64,000 nucleotides of DNA from JASLEW01 sp035544875 (GCA_035544875.1 DASZZP010000031.1:124001-188000); one strand, 5' to 3'. Shown: positions 44,119 to 53,785, numbered from the stretch's first letter. A program made the numbers and translations. Notes: generated by a model not told the origin, from the sequence alone.

Positions 44119-45096
44119 ATGGCCTCCGGCAAGGGTCGCGCCTCGAGAGCAGGCTTCTCGGGCCGCATCGTCAAATGGAGTCCTCCCGGTCGCCCCGTCC
44201 CCCTGCGGCAGGCCGCCGGTCTGGCCATGGAGCAGGCCAGCCAGGTAGACGCCGAGGGCCGGGCCGCCGGCCCGAGCGCCAATCGCGGAGAGGGCCAGGA
44301 GCAGGCCGCGGCGCTGGTCGATCGCGGTTGGCGGCTGATCCACGAGGGCGATCCCGGCCGCGCCCTGCCCCCGCTGCAAGCGGCGCTTGCAGCCCTCGAA
44401 CCGAGTAGCTGCCTGAAGCCCTGGCTGCGGGCCATCCATGGCACGGCCCTCTGCTTCGCCGAGCTGGGCCGCGCTCTGGAGGCCGAGCTGACCTGGAGCC
44501 GAGCGCGCCCGCTGATCGATCGCGAGCTGCAGCCCGCCGACCGGCGGCGCGTCACCTGGCTGGAGGCCCGGGTGGAGATCCGCAGCGGACGCTTCCGGAG
44601 CCCAGCAGCGAAGCTCGACCGCGTGCTGGCGGAGCTGATTGCCGAGGGCGCCGCCTTCGACGCCAGCCTGGCCGCGCTCGATCTCGCCCGGCTCCAGGTC
44701 GAGTTTGGACAGCGTCGCGACCTGGTGCGGCTGGCGGCGTCGGCGGCGCCGGCGCTCGGCGCGCGCTCGATCCCGCCCCGCTGCCGCGCCGTGCTGGCCT
44801 TCGTCTGGACCCTGGTGCTGCGGCTGTACCCCAACTCCGCGGGGCTGCTCGAGAGCGCGGCCGATTACCTGGCGCGCGCCCGCCGCTGCCCGGAGCTCCC
44901 TTTCATGCCGCGGCGCGAACCGCTGCCAGAGTTTTCCTGGGATCAGATGGACGGCGAGCTCAGGCGGCAGCTGTGCGCGGTGGCCGGCGCCGGTTGGGAG
45001 GTCGCCCGCCGGTCCGCCGCGGGCATTCCATCAGCGCTCCAGGAAGCCCTCTCTCGGCCCTTCGAGGAGCTGGCGCACGCGCGCCTCCGCTTCTAG
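44119..45096 (+). CDS. TPR-like helical repeat protein coupled to the XRE regulator
   Basis: This 325-residue soluble protein consists of predicted antiparallel helices with TPR-like spacing: LVDRGWRLIHEGDPGRALPP, then LRAIHGTALCFAELGRALEA, RRVTWLEARVEIRSGRF and LIAEGAAFDASLAALDLARL. The start is 2 bp after the XRE stop. It resembles the helical part of the 41372-42835 product in composition and repeat length, though I did not align them formally. A role as ligand-binding partner of the XRE protein, as in RRNPP receptors where HTH and TPR are fused, is an inference. No enzymatic motif is visible. Confidence 0.7.
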   Translation: MASGKGRASRAGFSGRIVKWSPPGRPVPLRQAAGLAMEQASQVDAEGRAAGPSANRGEGQEQAAALVDRGWRLIHEGDPGRALPPLQAALAALEPSSCLKPWLRAIHGTALCFAELGRALEAELTWSRARPLIDRELQPADRRRVTWLEARVEIRSGRFRSPAAKLDRVLAELIAEGAAFDASLAALDLARLQVEFGQRRDLVRLAASAAPALGARSIPPRCRAVLAFVWTLVLRLYPNSAGLLESAADYLARARRCPELPFMPRREPLPEFSWDQMDGELRRQLCAVAGAGWEVARRSAAGIPSALQEALSRPFEELAHARLRF

Positions 45097-45211
45097 TGTC
45101 CCGTCCGGGAACGAAATTGGTCCATGCGCCAGGGGAGGGGGCGTCCCCTTCCCCCCCGGCGCCGCCGGGCAGGGACCCAGCGGCTTCCGACAACCGGGAA
45201 GGGGACTCGCG

Positions 45212-45304
45212 GGGGTTGCGGGGGGCGATCCGATTGATGCTTCGAGTAGGCCCCCACCGCCACATCGGAGCGCCGTTTCATCCGGAATCGGCACCGCCGG
45301 TGGG
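45212..45304. repeat. Dispersed repeat family A, copy 2 (93 bp)
   Basis: This copy matches 26154-26249 at about 90 % identity. Its right 27 bp extend into the 3' end of the RibD-C-like gene, so that gene's last codons are contributed by the repeat. Apart from the repeat, 45097-45277 holds no gene. Confidence 0.75.
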
Positions 45305-46012
45305 ACCTGAGATTTCGTACCGCAACAGAGAGTAGCCGCCAAGGTCGACCCGATCGACCAGCCGCAGTCCACCGAACGGCGCCGACTCGGCTGCTCTCAC
45401 CGCACCACCCTGCTGGGCCTGCGGCCCGATCAACAGGTGCACCCGGCGCACCAGCCCGCCGTCGAGCAGCGCCCAGTTCAGGCGGCCGCCGCCCTCGACC
45501 AGCAGACTGCGCAGGCCCCGGCGGCCGAGCGCCGCAAGGAACTGCCGTAGATCGACGCGCGCGTCGCCGCCGGAGACGGTTTCGATGCCGCGGTCCGCGA
45601 GCAGTCCCAGGTAGGCCGCGGGCGTCGACCGAGAGATCCCGATGACGGTGCGGGCCGAGCCGTCGAGGAATCGATAGTGACGCGGGATCTTGCCAGCCGG
45701 ATCCAGAGTCACCCGTACGCAGGGTTGCCCCGGGGCGGCGTGGGAGGTCAGGGCGGGGTTGTCGAGGAGCACCGTATTGGGACCCGCCAGCACCGCGTCG
45801 TAAGCGCGCCGCAGAGTGCGCCCGAACTCCAGCACCTGCGGCGGCACCGCCAGGCTCTCGATCAACCCCAGACCCGAGAGCGCAGGCGGCGCCGGGCCGC
45901 TCTGCCTGCGGCCCCAGCTGACGGTCAGCAGGTCCACGGTCATCGGCGGTCCCGGCGCGGTCTCACCGCACCACCGCGTCGCGGCGGCGGGCCGGCGGTC
46001 GGCGGAGCGCAT
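45278..46012 (-). CDS. RibD C-terminal / dihydrofolate-reductase-like oxidoreductase
   Basis: This 244-residue protein is of the RibD-C reductase family. The RibD_C signatures are TVDLLTVSWGRR, AYDAVLAGPNTVLLDNPALT and LRSLLVEGGGRLNWALLDGGL, covering most of the NADPH-binding fold. The N-terminal deaminase domain of RibD is absent, so it is a stand-alone reductase with an unknown pyrimidine or pterin-like substrate. The start at 46012 has GGATGAGAG upstream; MTVDLLTV at 45943 is an alternative. Its C-terminus (YEISGPTGGADSG) comes from the dispersed repeat, a sign of a recent change at the end of the gene. Confidence 0.82.
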   Translation of the reverse strand: MRSADRRPAAATRWCGETAPGPPMTVDLLTVSWGRRQSGPAPPALSGLGLIESLAVPPQVLEFGRTLRRAYDAVLAGPNTVLLDNPALTSHAAPGQPCVRVTLDPAGKIPRHYRFLDGSARTVIGISRSTPAAYLGLLADRGIETVSGGDARVDLRQFLAALGRRGLRSLLVEGGGRLNWALLDGGLVRRVHLLIGPQAQQGGAVRAAESAPFGGLRLVDRVDLGGYSLLRYEISGPTGGADSG

Positions 46013-46301
46013 GCTCTCATCCTGGCGGACGAGAGCGGCCCTGGCCATAGGGAATTCACACCGGGCCGGACGGATGCGCATGGCGGGTAGGGGTATCAAT
46101 CCGGACGAACGTCGGGTGCGGGAACCGAGAAGTGCAAGCTCCACGATAAAAGACGGACATGAATGCTCGATTCCCGCCCCCCTTCGTGCTGTACCGGCGC
46201 CGGGGCGCGGTCGTCCGCCGCCTCCTCCCCCGGCCGGCGGCGCCGCGTGCGCGCGAGCTCGCCGGAGCCGACGCCGTCCAGCCGCTGATAGAATCCGCTC
46301 C

Positions 46302-46706
46302 ATGCCTCAGCAGCCGCGCCTGCGTGTCCTGATCATCGAGGACCACCAGGATGCCGCCGAAGCGCTGGGCGATCTGCTGGCACTGTTCGGCCACGATGCG
46401 GAGATCGCCTACAGCGGAGCGGACGGGATCGCTGCGGCCCAGCGCCAGGCGCCTGACGTCGTGCTGTGCGACATCGGATTGCCGGGGATGGACGGCTACG
46501 CGGTCGCCGAGCGGCTGCGCGCCGATCCCGCCCTGGCGGCGGCGCGGCTGGTGGCCCTGACCGGCTATGGCCGCGACACCGACCGGCGCCGCGCCGAAGA
46601 CTCGGGTTTCGAGCTCCACCTGGTCAAGCCGGTCGGGCCCGAGGAGCTGCGCCAGCTCCTCGCCGGGTGGGCGAAAGGGTCCGGTGGCGGCGCGGCGGCT
46701 CCCTGA
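46302..46706 (+). CDS. Single-domain response regulator (receiver)
   Basis: This 134-residue protein is a lone CheY-type receiver: LIIEDHQDAAEALGDLLALF, the phospho-acceptor in DVVLCDIGLPGMDGYAV, the conserved threonine region ARLVALTGYGRDTD and the lysine in HLVKPVGPEELRQLL. No output domain is present. The next gene begins inside its 3' end, so they are coupled. Its kinase is not in the window. Starts earlier than ATG 46302 are unsupported. Confidence 0.9.
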   Translation: MPQQPRLRVLIIEDHQDAAEALGDLLALFGHDAEIAYSGADGIAAAQRQAPDVVLCDIGLPGMDGYAVAERLRADPALAAARLVALTGYGRDTDRRRAEDSGFELHLVKPVGPEELRQLLAGWAKGSGGGAAAP

Positions 46707-47484
46707 AGCCGATGTCCTCTTGAACGTCCTTGCCATCCACAACCTAAAGGGCAACGAGGAGCTCCTGGCGCGAGAGCTGGCGATGCTCCTCGGCAAGACG
46801 GTCTACGAAACCCGCTCGCGGGTGCGCGCCCCCGGCGGCGGCCCCTCGGTGATCGCCAGCTTCGCCGCCGAGGAGGCGGCGCGCTCTGCCGCCGCCCTCC
46901 TGCAGGCCCGCGGCTTCGACGCCCTGCTGCTGGGCGACGGCGACCTCGAGGCGGACGAGGGCCGCTTCCTGGTGCGCGGCTTCGAGCTCGCCGAGCGCAC
47001 CCTGCGCCTGGAATCGCGCCGGCAGACCCTCGAAGTCGCCTATGGCGATGTCGAGCTCCTGCTGCGCGGCACCAGCATCATCTCGCGGCGCGACCCCGAG
47101 GTCGTCAAGACGCGCAAGTTCAGCCCGGCGCGGGCGGTGTTTTCGGGCGGCCTGATTCTGACCAAAGCCGCAAGGACGACACGGCTGCGCCACACCGAGG
47201 AGCGCGTCGGATTCCTCCACATGTATGCCGGACAGCTGCCGCCGCTGGTATGGCGGGAGGGGCACCTGCGGTACAGCTCGCTCGGCGGTCCTCTCCACCT
47301 CTCGCGCGCGGCCAACTTCTCGCGCCTTGTTTCCGAGCTGCGCGTTCGCTGCCCGCAGGCCCTCTACGACGAGCGCCTCGCCACCCACGCCGGCCAGGCC
47401 CAGCTTCTCGGCTCTTCCCTTAGCCCCGAGCACCACCTCGACGTCGCCATCTCCGTCTTGGCGCAGGCGCTGCGCGGGCGGTGA
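46684..47484 (+). CDS. Conserved protein of unknown function coupled to a receiver
   Basis: This ORF starts at GTG 46684 or TTG 46720 and encodes about 254-266 residues. Conserved-looking blocks are VLAIHNLKGNEELLARELAM, ELLLRGTSIISRR then VKTRKFSPARAVFSGGLILT, and HLSRAANFSRLVSELRVRC. It has no signal peptide, membrane segment or known catalytic motif. Coupling to a CheY-type receiver suggests it could be a response target or scaffold. The family is not recognised. Confidence 0.75.
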   Translation: MAARRLPEADVLLNVLAIHNLKGNEELLARELAMLLGKTVYETRSRVRAPGGGPSVIASFAAEEAARSAAALLQARGFDALLLGDGDLEADEGRFLVRGFELAERTLRLESRRQTLEVAYGDVELLLRGTSIISRRDPEVVKTRKFSPARAVFSGGLILTKAARTTRLRHTEERVGFLHMYAGQLPPLVWREGHLRYSSLGGPLHLSRAANFSRLVSELRVRCPQALYDERLATHAGQAQLLGSSLSPEHHLDVAISVLAQALRGR

Positions 47485-47538
47485 GATCGGGCCCGTCGCT
47501 GGCTCCAGCAGGCGCGGCGATGGTAATGTCCGGCGCTA

Positions 47539-48864
47539 ATGTGCCAACCGGGCCGACGACCTCGCCTCCCGACCGCGACTCCTTTCTCGGCTCTGGCGGC
47601 GGCGTCGGCGGCGGCCGTGGCGCTGCTCGCTCTACCGGCCCGGCTGCCCGCTCAGGCGGCCCAGGATCAGCAGGGCGGGCACCCGGCGGCGGCCGCGCCC
47701 CCCAGCGCCGGCACGGTCGAGGGCGAGCTGTCGCTCGCGCAGGCGATCGACCTCGCGCTGAGCGCCAACCCGACGGTGGTTGCGGCACGGCTGGGCAGGC
47801 CGATCGCGCGCGCCAGCATTGACGTCGCCGCCGAGCGGCCCAATCCCGACATCCTGCTCGAAAAGACGCGGGAGACGCCGCACGAGGCGGTGACCCTGTC
47901 GCTGCCGATCGAGACCGCCCGCAAGCGGCAGCGGCGGATCGCGGTGGCGCAGGCGGACGCGCTCGCCGGCGAAGCCGAGATCGCCCGCACCGCCGCCGAG
48001 ATCCGCAACCGGGTGCGGCGCGCTTTCTTCGCGCTGCTCGCGGCGCAGCGGCGGGTGAGCGAGAACGAGGCGGCGCTGCGGCTCACCGAGCGCACCCGCG
48101 ACGCGGCGCGCCAGCGCTTCGAGGCCGGCGCCGTGCCCCGCCTCGAGGTGCTGCAAGGGGAGCTGCTGGTCGCCCAGGCCGGCAACGAGCTGGAGAGCGC
48201 GCGGGCGCAGCTGGTAGGAGCGCGGGGCGACCTCAACACGCTGCTCGCCCGTCCGCCCCAGAACCCGGTCGCGGCGACCGGCGACCTCGCCTCCGGCGCG
48301 CTGCCCGAGGCGGCGGCGGCGCTCGGGCAGGCGATGGCGGCGAGCACCGAGCTGGCGATCCTGGCGCGCAGAGTCGACACGCAGGCGGCCAAGGTCGAGC
48401 TGGCGCGCGCCCAGCAGGTGCCCAACCCGACCGTCCAAGGAGCAATCGTCTTCCACAATCCGCCGGACTGGAATGTCGGCTGGCGCACCGGCCTGTCGCT
48501 GACCCTGCCGATCTTCACCACCCACCGCGCCGAAGTGCTGGTCGAGGAGACGACCCTGGCGCAGCTCAAGGCACAGCGCGAGGCGCTGGCCTCGCAGATC
48601 AGCGGCACGGTCTACGGGGCGGTCGCGCAGGCGGCGGCGGCCCGCGGCCAGCTGCTGCGCTTCCAGAACGAGATCCTGCCGCAGGCGGCGGCGGTCGCGC
48701 AGATGGCCGAAGAGTCGTACCGCTCGGGCGAGACCGGGCTGGTGAACCTGCTGCAGACTCTGCAGTCGACCCGCGACCTCCGCCTCAAGGCTCTGCAGGC
48801 GGGGCTCGACTACCAGGTCGCCGTTGCCGAGCTCGAGCGGGCGATCGGAGCTCCCTTGCCATGA
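47539..48864 (+). CDS. TolC/CzcC-type outer-membrane efflux protein
   Basis: This 441-residue outer-membrane component of an efflux pump has a signal-like N-terminus (SALAAASAAAVALLALPARLP). The TolC-like coiled-coil pattern is repeated twice, with SLAQAIDLALSANPTVVAAR and a later QMAEESYRSGETGLVNLLQT. It forms the exit duct for the RND complex encoded downstream. The gene starts the three-gene operon and overlaps the next by ATGA. The substrate cannot be read from sequence. Confidence 0.9.
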   Translation: MCQPGRRPRLPTATPFSALAAASAAAVALLALPARLPAQAAQDQQGGHPAAAAPPSAGTVEGELSLAQAIDLALSANPTVVAARLGRPIARASIDVAAERPNPDILLEKTRETPHEAVTLSLPIETARKRQRRIAVAQADALAGEAEIARTAAEIRNRVRRAFFALLAAQRRVSENEAALRLTERTRDAARQRFEAGAVPRLEVLQGELLVAQAGNELESARAQLVGARGDLNTLLARPPQNPVAATGDLASGALPEAAAALGQAMAASTELAILARRVDTQAAKVELARAQQVPNPTVQGAIVFHNPPDWNVGWRTGLSLTLPIFTTHRAEVLVEETTLAQLKAQREALASQISGTVYGAVAQAAAARGQLLRFQNEILPQAAAVAQMAEESYRSGETGLVNLLQTLQSTRDLRLKALQAGLDYQVAVAELERAIGAPLP

Positions 48865-50027
48865 CCGACCGACCGCGCTCGAACCAGACCTCAAGTCGTG
48901 CGTCCCGCCGGCTCGCGCTCTGCGGCGGCGCGGTCCTGGCGCTGCTCGCCGCCGCCGGCTGCGGCCACCCTTCCTCGGAGGAGGTGCAAACGACCGACAA
49001 GGTGCCGGTCGTGACCCAGCCTGCGGTCCGCGGCTCGATCCGCGCCCTGATCGTGGCCACCGGCACGATCAAGCCGGCCCCGGGGGCGGAGCTGCTGGTG
49101 ACCGCGCCGCAGCCCGCGCGCATCGCCGAAATGCCCAAGGGAGCAGGCGACCGGGTGCGCAAGGGTGAGCTGCTGGTGCGCTTCGACATCCCGTCGCTGC
49201 GGGCTGATGCCAGCCAGCGGCGCTCCGATCTGGTGCAGGCCGAGGCGCGCCTGACCAACGCGCGGGCGGCCGAAAACCGCATCCGCGGCCTGTACGAGCG
49301 CGGCATCGCCGCGCGCAAGGAGCTGGAGGATGCGCAACGCGAGCTCACCGATGCCGAGGCGGCGATCAGAGCGGCGAGCGGCGCCCAGTCGGCGGCCGGC
49401 GCGCTGGCCGGGCGCGAGACCGTTCGCGCGCCGTTCGACGGCGTCGTCGCCTTTCGCGGCCACAACCCCGGCGACCTCGTCGATCCCTCCGCGACCGAGC
49501 CGATCCTGCGCCTGATCGATCCCACCCGCCTGCAGGTCGAAGCCCAGGTGCCGCTCGCCCAGATCTCCGAGGTGCAGATCGGCAGCCCGGCGTCGGTCAT
49601 CGGGCCGGGCAGCTACGCGCCCGAGAAGGCCATCGTGCTCAACCGGCCGGCGGCGGTCGATCCGACCACCGCCACCGCGCCGGTTCGCCTCGGATTCGCA
49701 GCTCCCCCCAGCAAGATGCCGGTGGGCACCCCGGTGCGGATCGAGATCCAGGGGCCGGAGCGCCGCAACGTCGTGGTGGTGCCCGCCGCCGCCATCGTGG
49801 AGGAGGGATCCGAGCACTTCCTGATGACGGTCGATGCCAAGGGCATTGCCCACCGCCGCAAGGTCGAGGTGGGCGTCTCGGCCGGCGGCGCCGCCGAGGT
49901 CGTTTCCGGCGCCGCTCCTGGCGAGCAGGTGGTGGTGGAAGGGCAAAACGCGCTCCCCGATGGCGCCGCGACGGTGCCCGCCCCCGCGGCCCCCGCCGCG
50001 CCCCCTTCCCAAGGTAACGGCGGCTGA
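48861..50027 (+). CDS. Periplasmic adaptor (membrane fusion protein) lipoprotein
   Basis: This 388-residue HlyD/CusB-family adaptor carries a lipobox (ALLAAAGCGHPSS), so it is probably lipid-anchored to the inner membrane. Lipoyl/barrel-sandwich parts flank a helical hairpin: ITATGTIKPAPGAELLVTA-type strand, KGAGDRVRKGELLVRFDIP, then QAEARLTNARAAENRIRGL. The beta-barrel includes VIGPGSYAPEKAIVLNRPAA. It bridges the TolC- and RND-type proteins. The tail is Pro/Ala-rich. Confidence 0.92.
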   Translation: MTDRPRSNQTSSRASRRLALCGGAVLALLAAAGCGHPSSEEVQTTDKVPVVTQPAVRGSIRALIVATGTIKPAPGAELLVTAPQPARIAEMPKGAGDRVRKGELLVRFDIPSLRADASQRRSDLVQAEARLTNARAAENRIRGLYERGIAARKELEDAQRELTDAEAAIRAASGAQSAAGALAGRETVRAPFDGVVAFRGHNPGDLVDPSATEPILRLIDPTRLQVEAQVPLAQISEVQIGSPASVIGPGSYAPEKAIVLNRPAAVDPTTATAPVRLGFAAPPSKMPVGTPVRIEIQGPERRNVVVVPAAAIVEEGSEHFLMTVDAKGIAHRRKVEVGVSAGGAAEVVSGAAPGEQVVVEGQNALPDGAATVPAPAAPAAPPSQGNGG

Positions 50028-50029
50028 CC

Positions 50030-53000
50030 GTGAGCTTCGTCGGCCAGGCGGGGCGCCACGGCGCCGCGGTCCTCCTGCTCACCCTGCTGCTGGCGGTGGC
50101 CGGCGCCCTGGCCTTGCCGTCGCTGTCGAGCAGCATTTATCCGCCGCTCCAGTTCCCGCGCATCGTGGTGATCGCCAGGAGCGGCACCGTGCCCGCGCGG
50201 TCGATGATGCTGACCGTCACCCGGCCGCTCGAGCAGGCGATCCGCGAGGTGGCGGGCATCCGGCGGGTGCGCTCGCGGACGTTCCGCGGAAACTCCGAGC
50301 TGTCGGCGCAGTTCGACCCGGCGACCAAGATGGACCTCGCCCTGCAGCAGCTCCAGAACCGGGTCGCCGAGGCGCGCGCCACGATCCCGGGCGAGGTCGA
50401 CCTGACGGTCGAGCGCATGACGCCGGCCAGCTTTCCGATCCTCAGCCTGAACCTGACCGGCAGCCTGCCCACCGCGGATCTTCGCGACTATGCCTTTTAC
50501 GTGATCCGTCCAGCCATCTCCCGGGTCGCCGGCGTCGGTCGTGTCGACGTGACAGCGAGCGACACGCGAGAAATCGAGGTCGTCGCCGACCCCGGACGGC
50601 TGATGGCGGCGGGCCTCACGGTCAAGGAGCTCGCCGCCGCACTGGCCGCCACCAATCAGCTGGCGCCGGTCGGGCGCTACGAAGTGGCCGGCCGGCAGCA
50701 TCTGGTGCTGATCTCCGGCCTCTGGAGCTCGGCGCGCGACATCGCCAGTACCCCGATTGCGGTGCGCAAGGGCGCCACCATCCGGGTGGCGGACGTTGCA
50801 ACGGTCTTCCCAGGCGCGCCGGACCGAACGCTGCTCGCCGCCGGCAACGGCCGCGACGCAGCGCTGATCAACATCTCGCAGCAGGTCGGCACCGACATTC
50901 TGGCGGTCAAGCAGGGGGTGGACAGAGCGCTCGCCACCGACGTCGCGCCCTCGCTGCCCTCGGGCCTGCGCATCTCCAAGGTCTACGACCTGGCGGACTT
51001 CGTGTCCAGCGCCATCGCCAACGTGCGCGACGCCATCCTGATCGGCGGCGCGCTCGCGGTGCTCGTCCTCATCGCCTTTCTCGGCGACTGGCGGATGACG
51101 CTGGTCTCGGCTCTCACCCTCCCGCTGACGGTGCTCGCGACCTTTTTCTTCATGCAGCTCTTCGGCGAGTCGATCAACCTGATGTCGATGGGCGGGCTGG
51201 CGGTGGCCATCGGCCTGGTCATCGACGACGCGGTGGTGATGGTCGAGAATATCCATCGCCGGATGCACGCCGGCAGCCGGCATCCCGTCGAAGAGGCGAC
51301 CTCCGAGCTGATCGCTCCGGTCGTCGGCTCGACCTTGACCACGGTCGTGGTGCTGGCGCCGCTCGGGCTGCTCTCCGGGGTGGTCGGACAGTTCTTCCGG
51401 GCCCTTTCGCTCACCCTCTCGGTCGCCGTGCTGGTCTCGCTTGCGCTCGCCCTGACCCTCATCCCGCTGCTGTCGAGCCGCATCTACCGCCGTGCGCGGA
51501 AGGGCGTGCCCGCGGCACTATCTGAGCCCGCCGAGCCCGCCGACTCCGAGAGCGCCGGCGCCGGGGAGCACACGGTCGGAGGCCAGGTCCTGGCCCACTC
51601 CTCGGGGCCGGCCTGGGCGGCGCGGCTCGAGTCCTTTTATGCGCGCACCCTGGGAGCGGCGCTAAAACGGCCGCGCCTCGCGCTGTTCGCGGCGGCGGGC
51701 CTAGCGGTGGTCGCGGTGGCGCTCGGCTGGAAGATTCCCCGCGGCTTCCTGCCGCAGATGGACGAGGGCGGATTCGTCATCGACTACCTGACCCCTCCCG
51801 GCACCGCGCTCGCCGAATCCGACCGCCTGGTCCGCAAGATGGAGCGGCTGGTCGCCGCCACCCCCGAGGTCGCCGCCTTTTCCCGCCGCACGGGCAGCGA
51901 GAATGGCTTTTTTGCGACGCAGCAAAACAAGGGCGACATCCTGGTGCGCTTGAAGCCGCAGGGCCAGCGCTCGCGCTCCGCCGACGAGGTCATCGCCAAG
52001 CTGAGGAAGGAGCTGCGCGAAGCGGTGCCGGGCGTCAACCTCGACTTCCCCCAGATTCTGCAGGACATGATCGGCGACCTCGAAGGGGCGGCAACGCCGA
52101 TCGAGGTCAAGATCTTCGGCGACGATCCCGACGAGCTCGGCCGGCTCGCCGACGAGGTCGAGCCGATCCTGGGCAAGGTCGCCGGCGTCGTCGACGTGGT
52201 GGGCGTCCAGCACGGCAACCCCGAGGTGACCTGGGAGATCGACCCGCAGGCGGCGGGCCGGATCGGTCTCACGGTGCGGCAGGTCGCCGAGCAAGTCGCC
52301 GGCTCGTGGCTCGGCGACAGCTCGACCGAGCTGCGCCTGCTCGATCGCACCGTGCCGGTGCGGGTGCGCTTCCCCGACCGCGACCGCTTCGACCCGCAGC
52401 GCCTCGCCTCGACCCCGGTGCGCAGCGCCGACGGCGCCTACCTCCCGCTGGCGAGCCTCGGCCGCCCGGTTTCGACGAACGGCCAGAGCGTCCTGTCGCG
52501 GGAGAACCTGCGCCAGATGGCGCTGATCACCGCCCGGCTCGAAGGGCGCGACCTGGGCAGCGCGGTCGGCGAGATCAAGAGCCGCCTCCAGAGCCTGCGC
52601 CTGCCGGTCGGCTACTCGGCCGAGGTCGGCGGCCAGTACGAGTCGCTGCGGCAGGCATTCCGCGAGCTGCTCATGGTGTTCGGCATCGCGGCCTCCCTGG
52701 TGCTGGTGATTCTTGCCTTCGAGTTCCGCGCGATGCTGCCGGCGGCGATCCTGCTCATCGCCGCTCCGCTCTCGCTCGGCGGCGCCTTCGCGCTGCTCTG
52801 GGTGAGCGGCACCGAGCTCAACGTCTCCTCGGCCATGGGGCTGATCCTGCTGGTCGGCCTGGTGGTCAAGAACGGCATCGTGATGATCGACTACGCCCAC
52901 CGCCTGCAGCGCGGCGGCGCCACCCTGCCCGAGGCGCTGGCGGCCGCGGCGCGCATCCGCCTGCGTCCCATCCTGATGACCACCCTCTGCACCCTCTTCG

Positions 53001-53173
53001 GCCTCCTGCCACTCGCCCTCGGCCTGGGCGCCGGCGCCGAGCTGCAGAAGCCCCTAGCCCTGGCGGTGATCGGCGGCCTCGGGCTGTCGACGCTCGTGAC
53101 CCTCTATGCCGTGCCCTCGATCTATCTCGCCCTGCACCGCGGCCGGCGCCCGGACCGGCCAGGTACCGCCTGA
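50030..53173 (+). CDS. RND efflux transporter (HAE-1/AcrB-like)
   Basis: This 1047-residue inner-membrane proton antiporter has 12 transmembrane segments in two halves and large periplasmic loops. The proton-relay aspartates are present in IGLVIDDAVVMVENIHRRM. Two tandem copies of the typical helices end with VGLVVKNGIVMIDYAHRLQ. It starts at GTG 50030, 2 bp after the adaptor gene. An Ala/Glu-rich 40-residue insertion lies in a cytoplasmic loop about residues 485-525. Together with the two genes before it, this is a complete tripartite pump, drug or metal substrate unknown. Confidence 0.93.
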   Translation: MSFVGQAGRHGAAVLLLTLLLAVAGALALPSLSSSIYPPLQFPRIVVIARSGTVPARSMMLTVTRPLEQAIREVAGIRRVRSRTFRGNSELSAQFDPATKMDLALQQLQNRVAEARATIPGEVDLTVERMTPASFPILSLNLTGSLPTADLRDYAFYVIRPAISRVAGVGRVDVTASDTREIEVVADPGRLMAAGLTVKELAAALAATNQLAPVGRYEVAGRQHLVLISGLWSSARDIASTPIAVRKGATIRVADVATVFPGAPDRTLLAAGNGRDAALINISQQVGTDILAVKQGVDRALATDVAPSLPSGLRISKVYDLADFVSSAIANVRDAILIGGALAVLVLIAFLGDWRMTLVSALTLPLTVLATFFFMQLFGESINLMSMGGLAVAIGLVIDDAVVMVENIHRRMHAGSRHPVEEATSELIAPVVGSTLTTVVVLAPLGLLSGVVGQFFRALSLTLSVAVLVSLALALTLIPLLSSRIYRRARKGVPAALSEPAEPADSESAGAGEHTVGGQVLAHSSGPAWAARLESFYARTLGAALKRPRLALFAAAGLAVVAVALGWKIPRGFLPQMDEGGFVIDYLTPPGTALAESDRLVRKMERLVAATPEVAAFSRRTGSENGFFATQQNKGDILVRLKPQGQRSRSADEVIAKLRKELREAVPGVNLDFPQILQDMIGDLEGAATPIEVKIFGDDPDELGRLADEVEPILGKVAGVVDVVGVQHGNPEVTWEIDPQAAGRIGLTVRQVAEQVAGSWLGDSSTELRLLDRTVPVRVRFPDRDRFDPQRLASTPVRSADGAYLPLASLGRPVSTNGQSVLSRENLRQMALITARLEGRDLGSAVGEIKSRLQSLRLPVGYSAEVGGQYESLRQAFRELLMVFGIAASLVLVILAFEFRAMLPAAILLIAAPLSLGGAFALLWVSGTELNVSSAMGLILLVGLVVKNGIVMIDYAHRLQRGGATLPEALAAAARIRLRPILMTTLCTLFGLLPLALGLGAGAELQKPLALAVIGGLGLSTLVTLYAVPSIYLALHRGRRPDRPGTA

Positions 53174-53245
53174 CCCGGCCAGGCCAACTCAGCTGTCGCT
53201 CTTGGCTTCCGGGTGCCCGCTTCCTCGCCCTGAGGGAGCGCGCGA

Positions 53246-53785
53246 TCAGGGCGTTGGCCGCGATCTGGACCTCCTCGAGAACGACGGGCGCGCCAGTGCC
53301 TGGGGCACAGAACATTCGGGTGTGTAGAACGTGTAGGAAATGCCCTGTCCTGCCGTGAGACTGGCAGTCTGCGTGGGCAAGTGGAGGTCCTCCGTCGTGG
53401 GGCCGAGGTACCCGAGGGATCCCTCGTTACAGGAAAGGAGATGGAAGTCGAACTTCGGCACCCTATAGGTGGTGGGCAGCGACGTCGTCTGCCTGGCAAG
53501 CAGGAGCGTCAGCGTATGCCTGCCAGCGAATATGGCCGAGTTGTCGGCAAGCAGGGCGTCCGCGACCCCGCCGACATCGTCGAATGTCTTCTCCTCAACG
53601 ACGACGCCGTCGAGCAGCAACTGAGCGTCGAGAATCGTCGGTGCCCCAGACACGTTGACCAAGTCCGCGAACACTATGTACGTGTTGAGCGGCGTATTCG
53701 GATCCGGCGCTGTGGGGCTGCCGTTGCAGCCGGACATACCGAGCGCGGCAAGAGTCACAGCGAGCAAGGCTTTCGTCATCTGCAT
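53246..53785 (-). CDS. Small lipoprotein of unknown function
   Basis: This 179-residue protein has a lipobox (LAALGMSGCNGSPTAPDP) and a beta-rich body (AQLLLDGVVVEEKTFDDVGG, HTLTLLLARQTTSLPTTYRV). The C-terminal 20 residues are Ser/Arg/Pro-rich and may be read in a neighbouring frame. The PT-rich stretch after the lipid-attached cysteine is a usual linker. No homologue is recognised. It is convergent with the RND gene. Confidence 0.65.
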   Translation of the reverse strand: MQMTKALLAVTLAALGMSGCNGSPTAPDPNTPLNTYIVFADLVNVSGAPTILDAQLLLDGVVVEEKTFDDVGGVADALLADNSAIFAGRHTLTLLLARQTTSLPTTYRVPKFDFHLLSCNEGSLGYLGPTTEDLHLPTQTASLTAGQGISYTFYTPECSVPQALARPSFSRRSRSRPTP

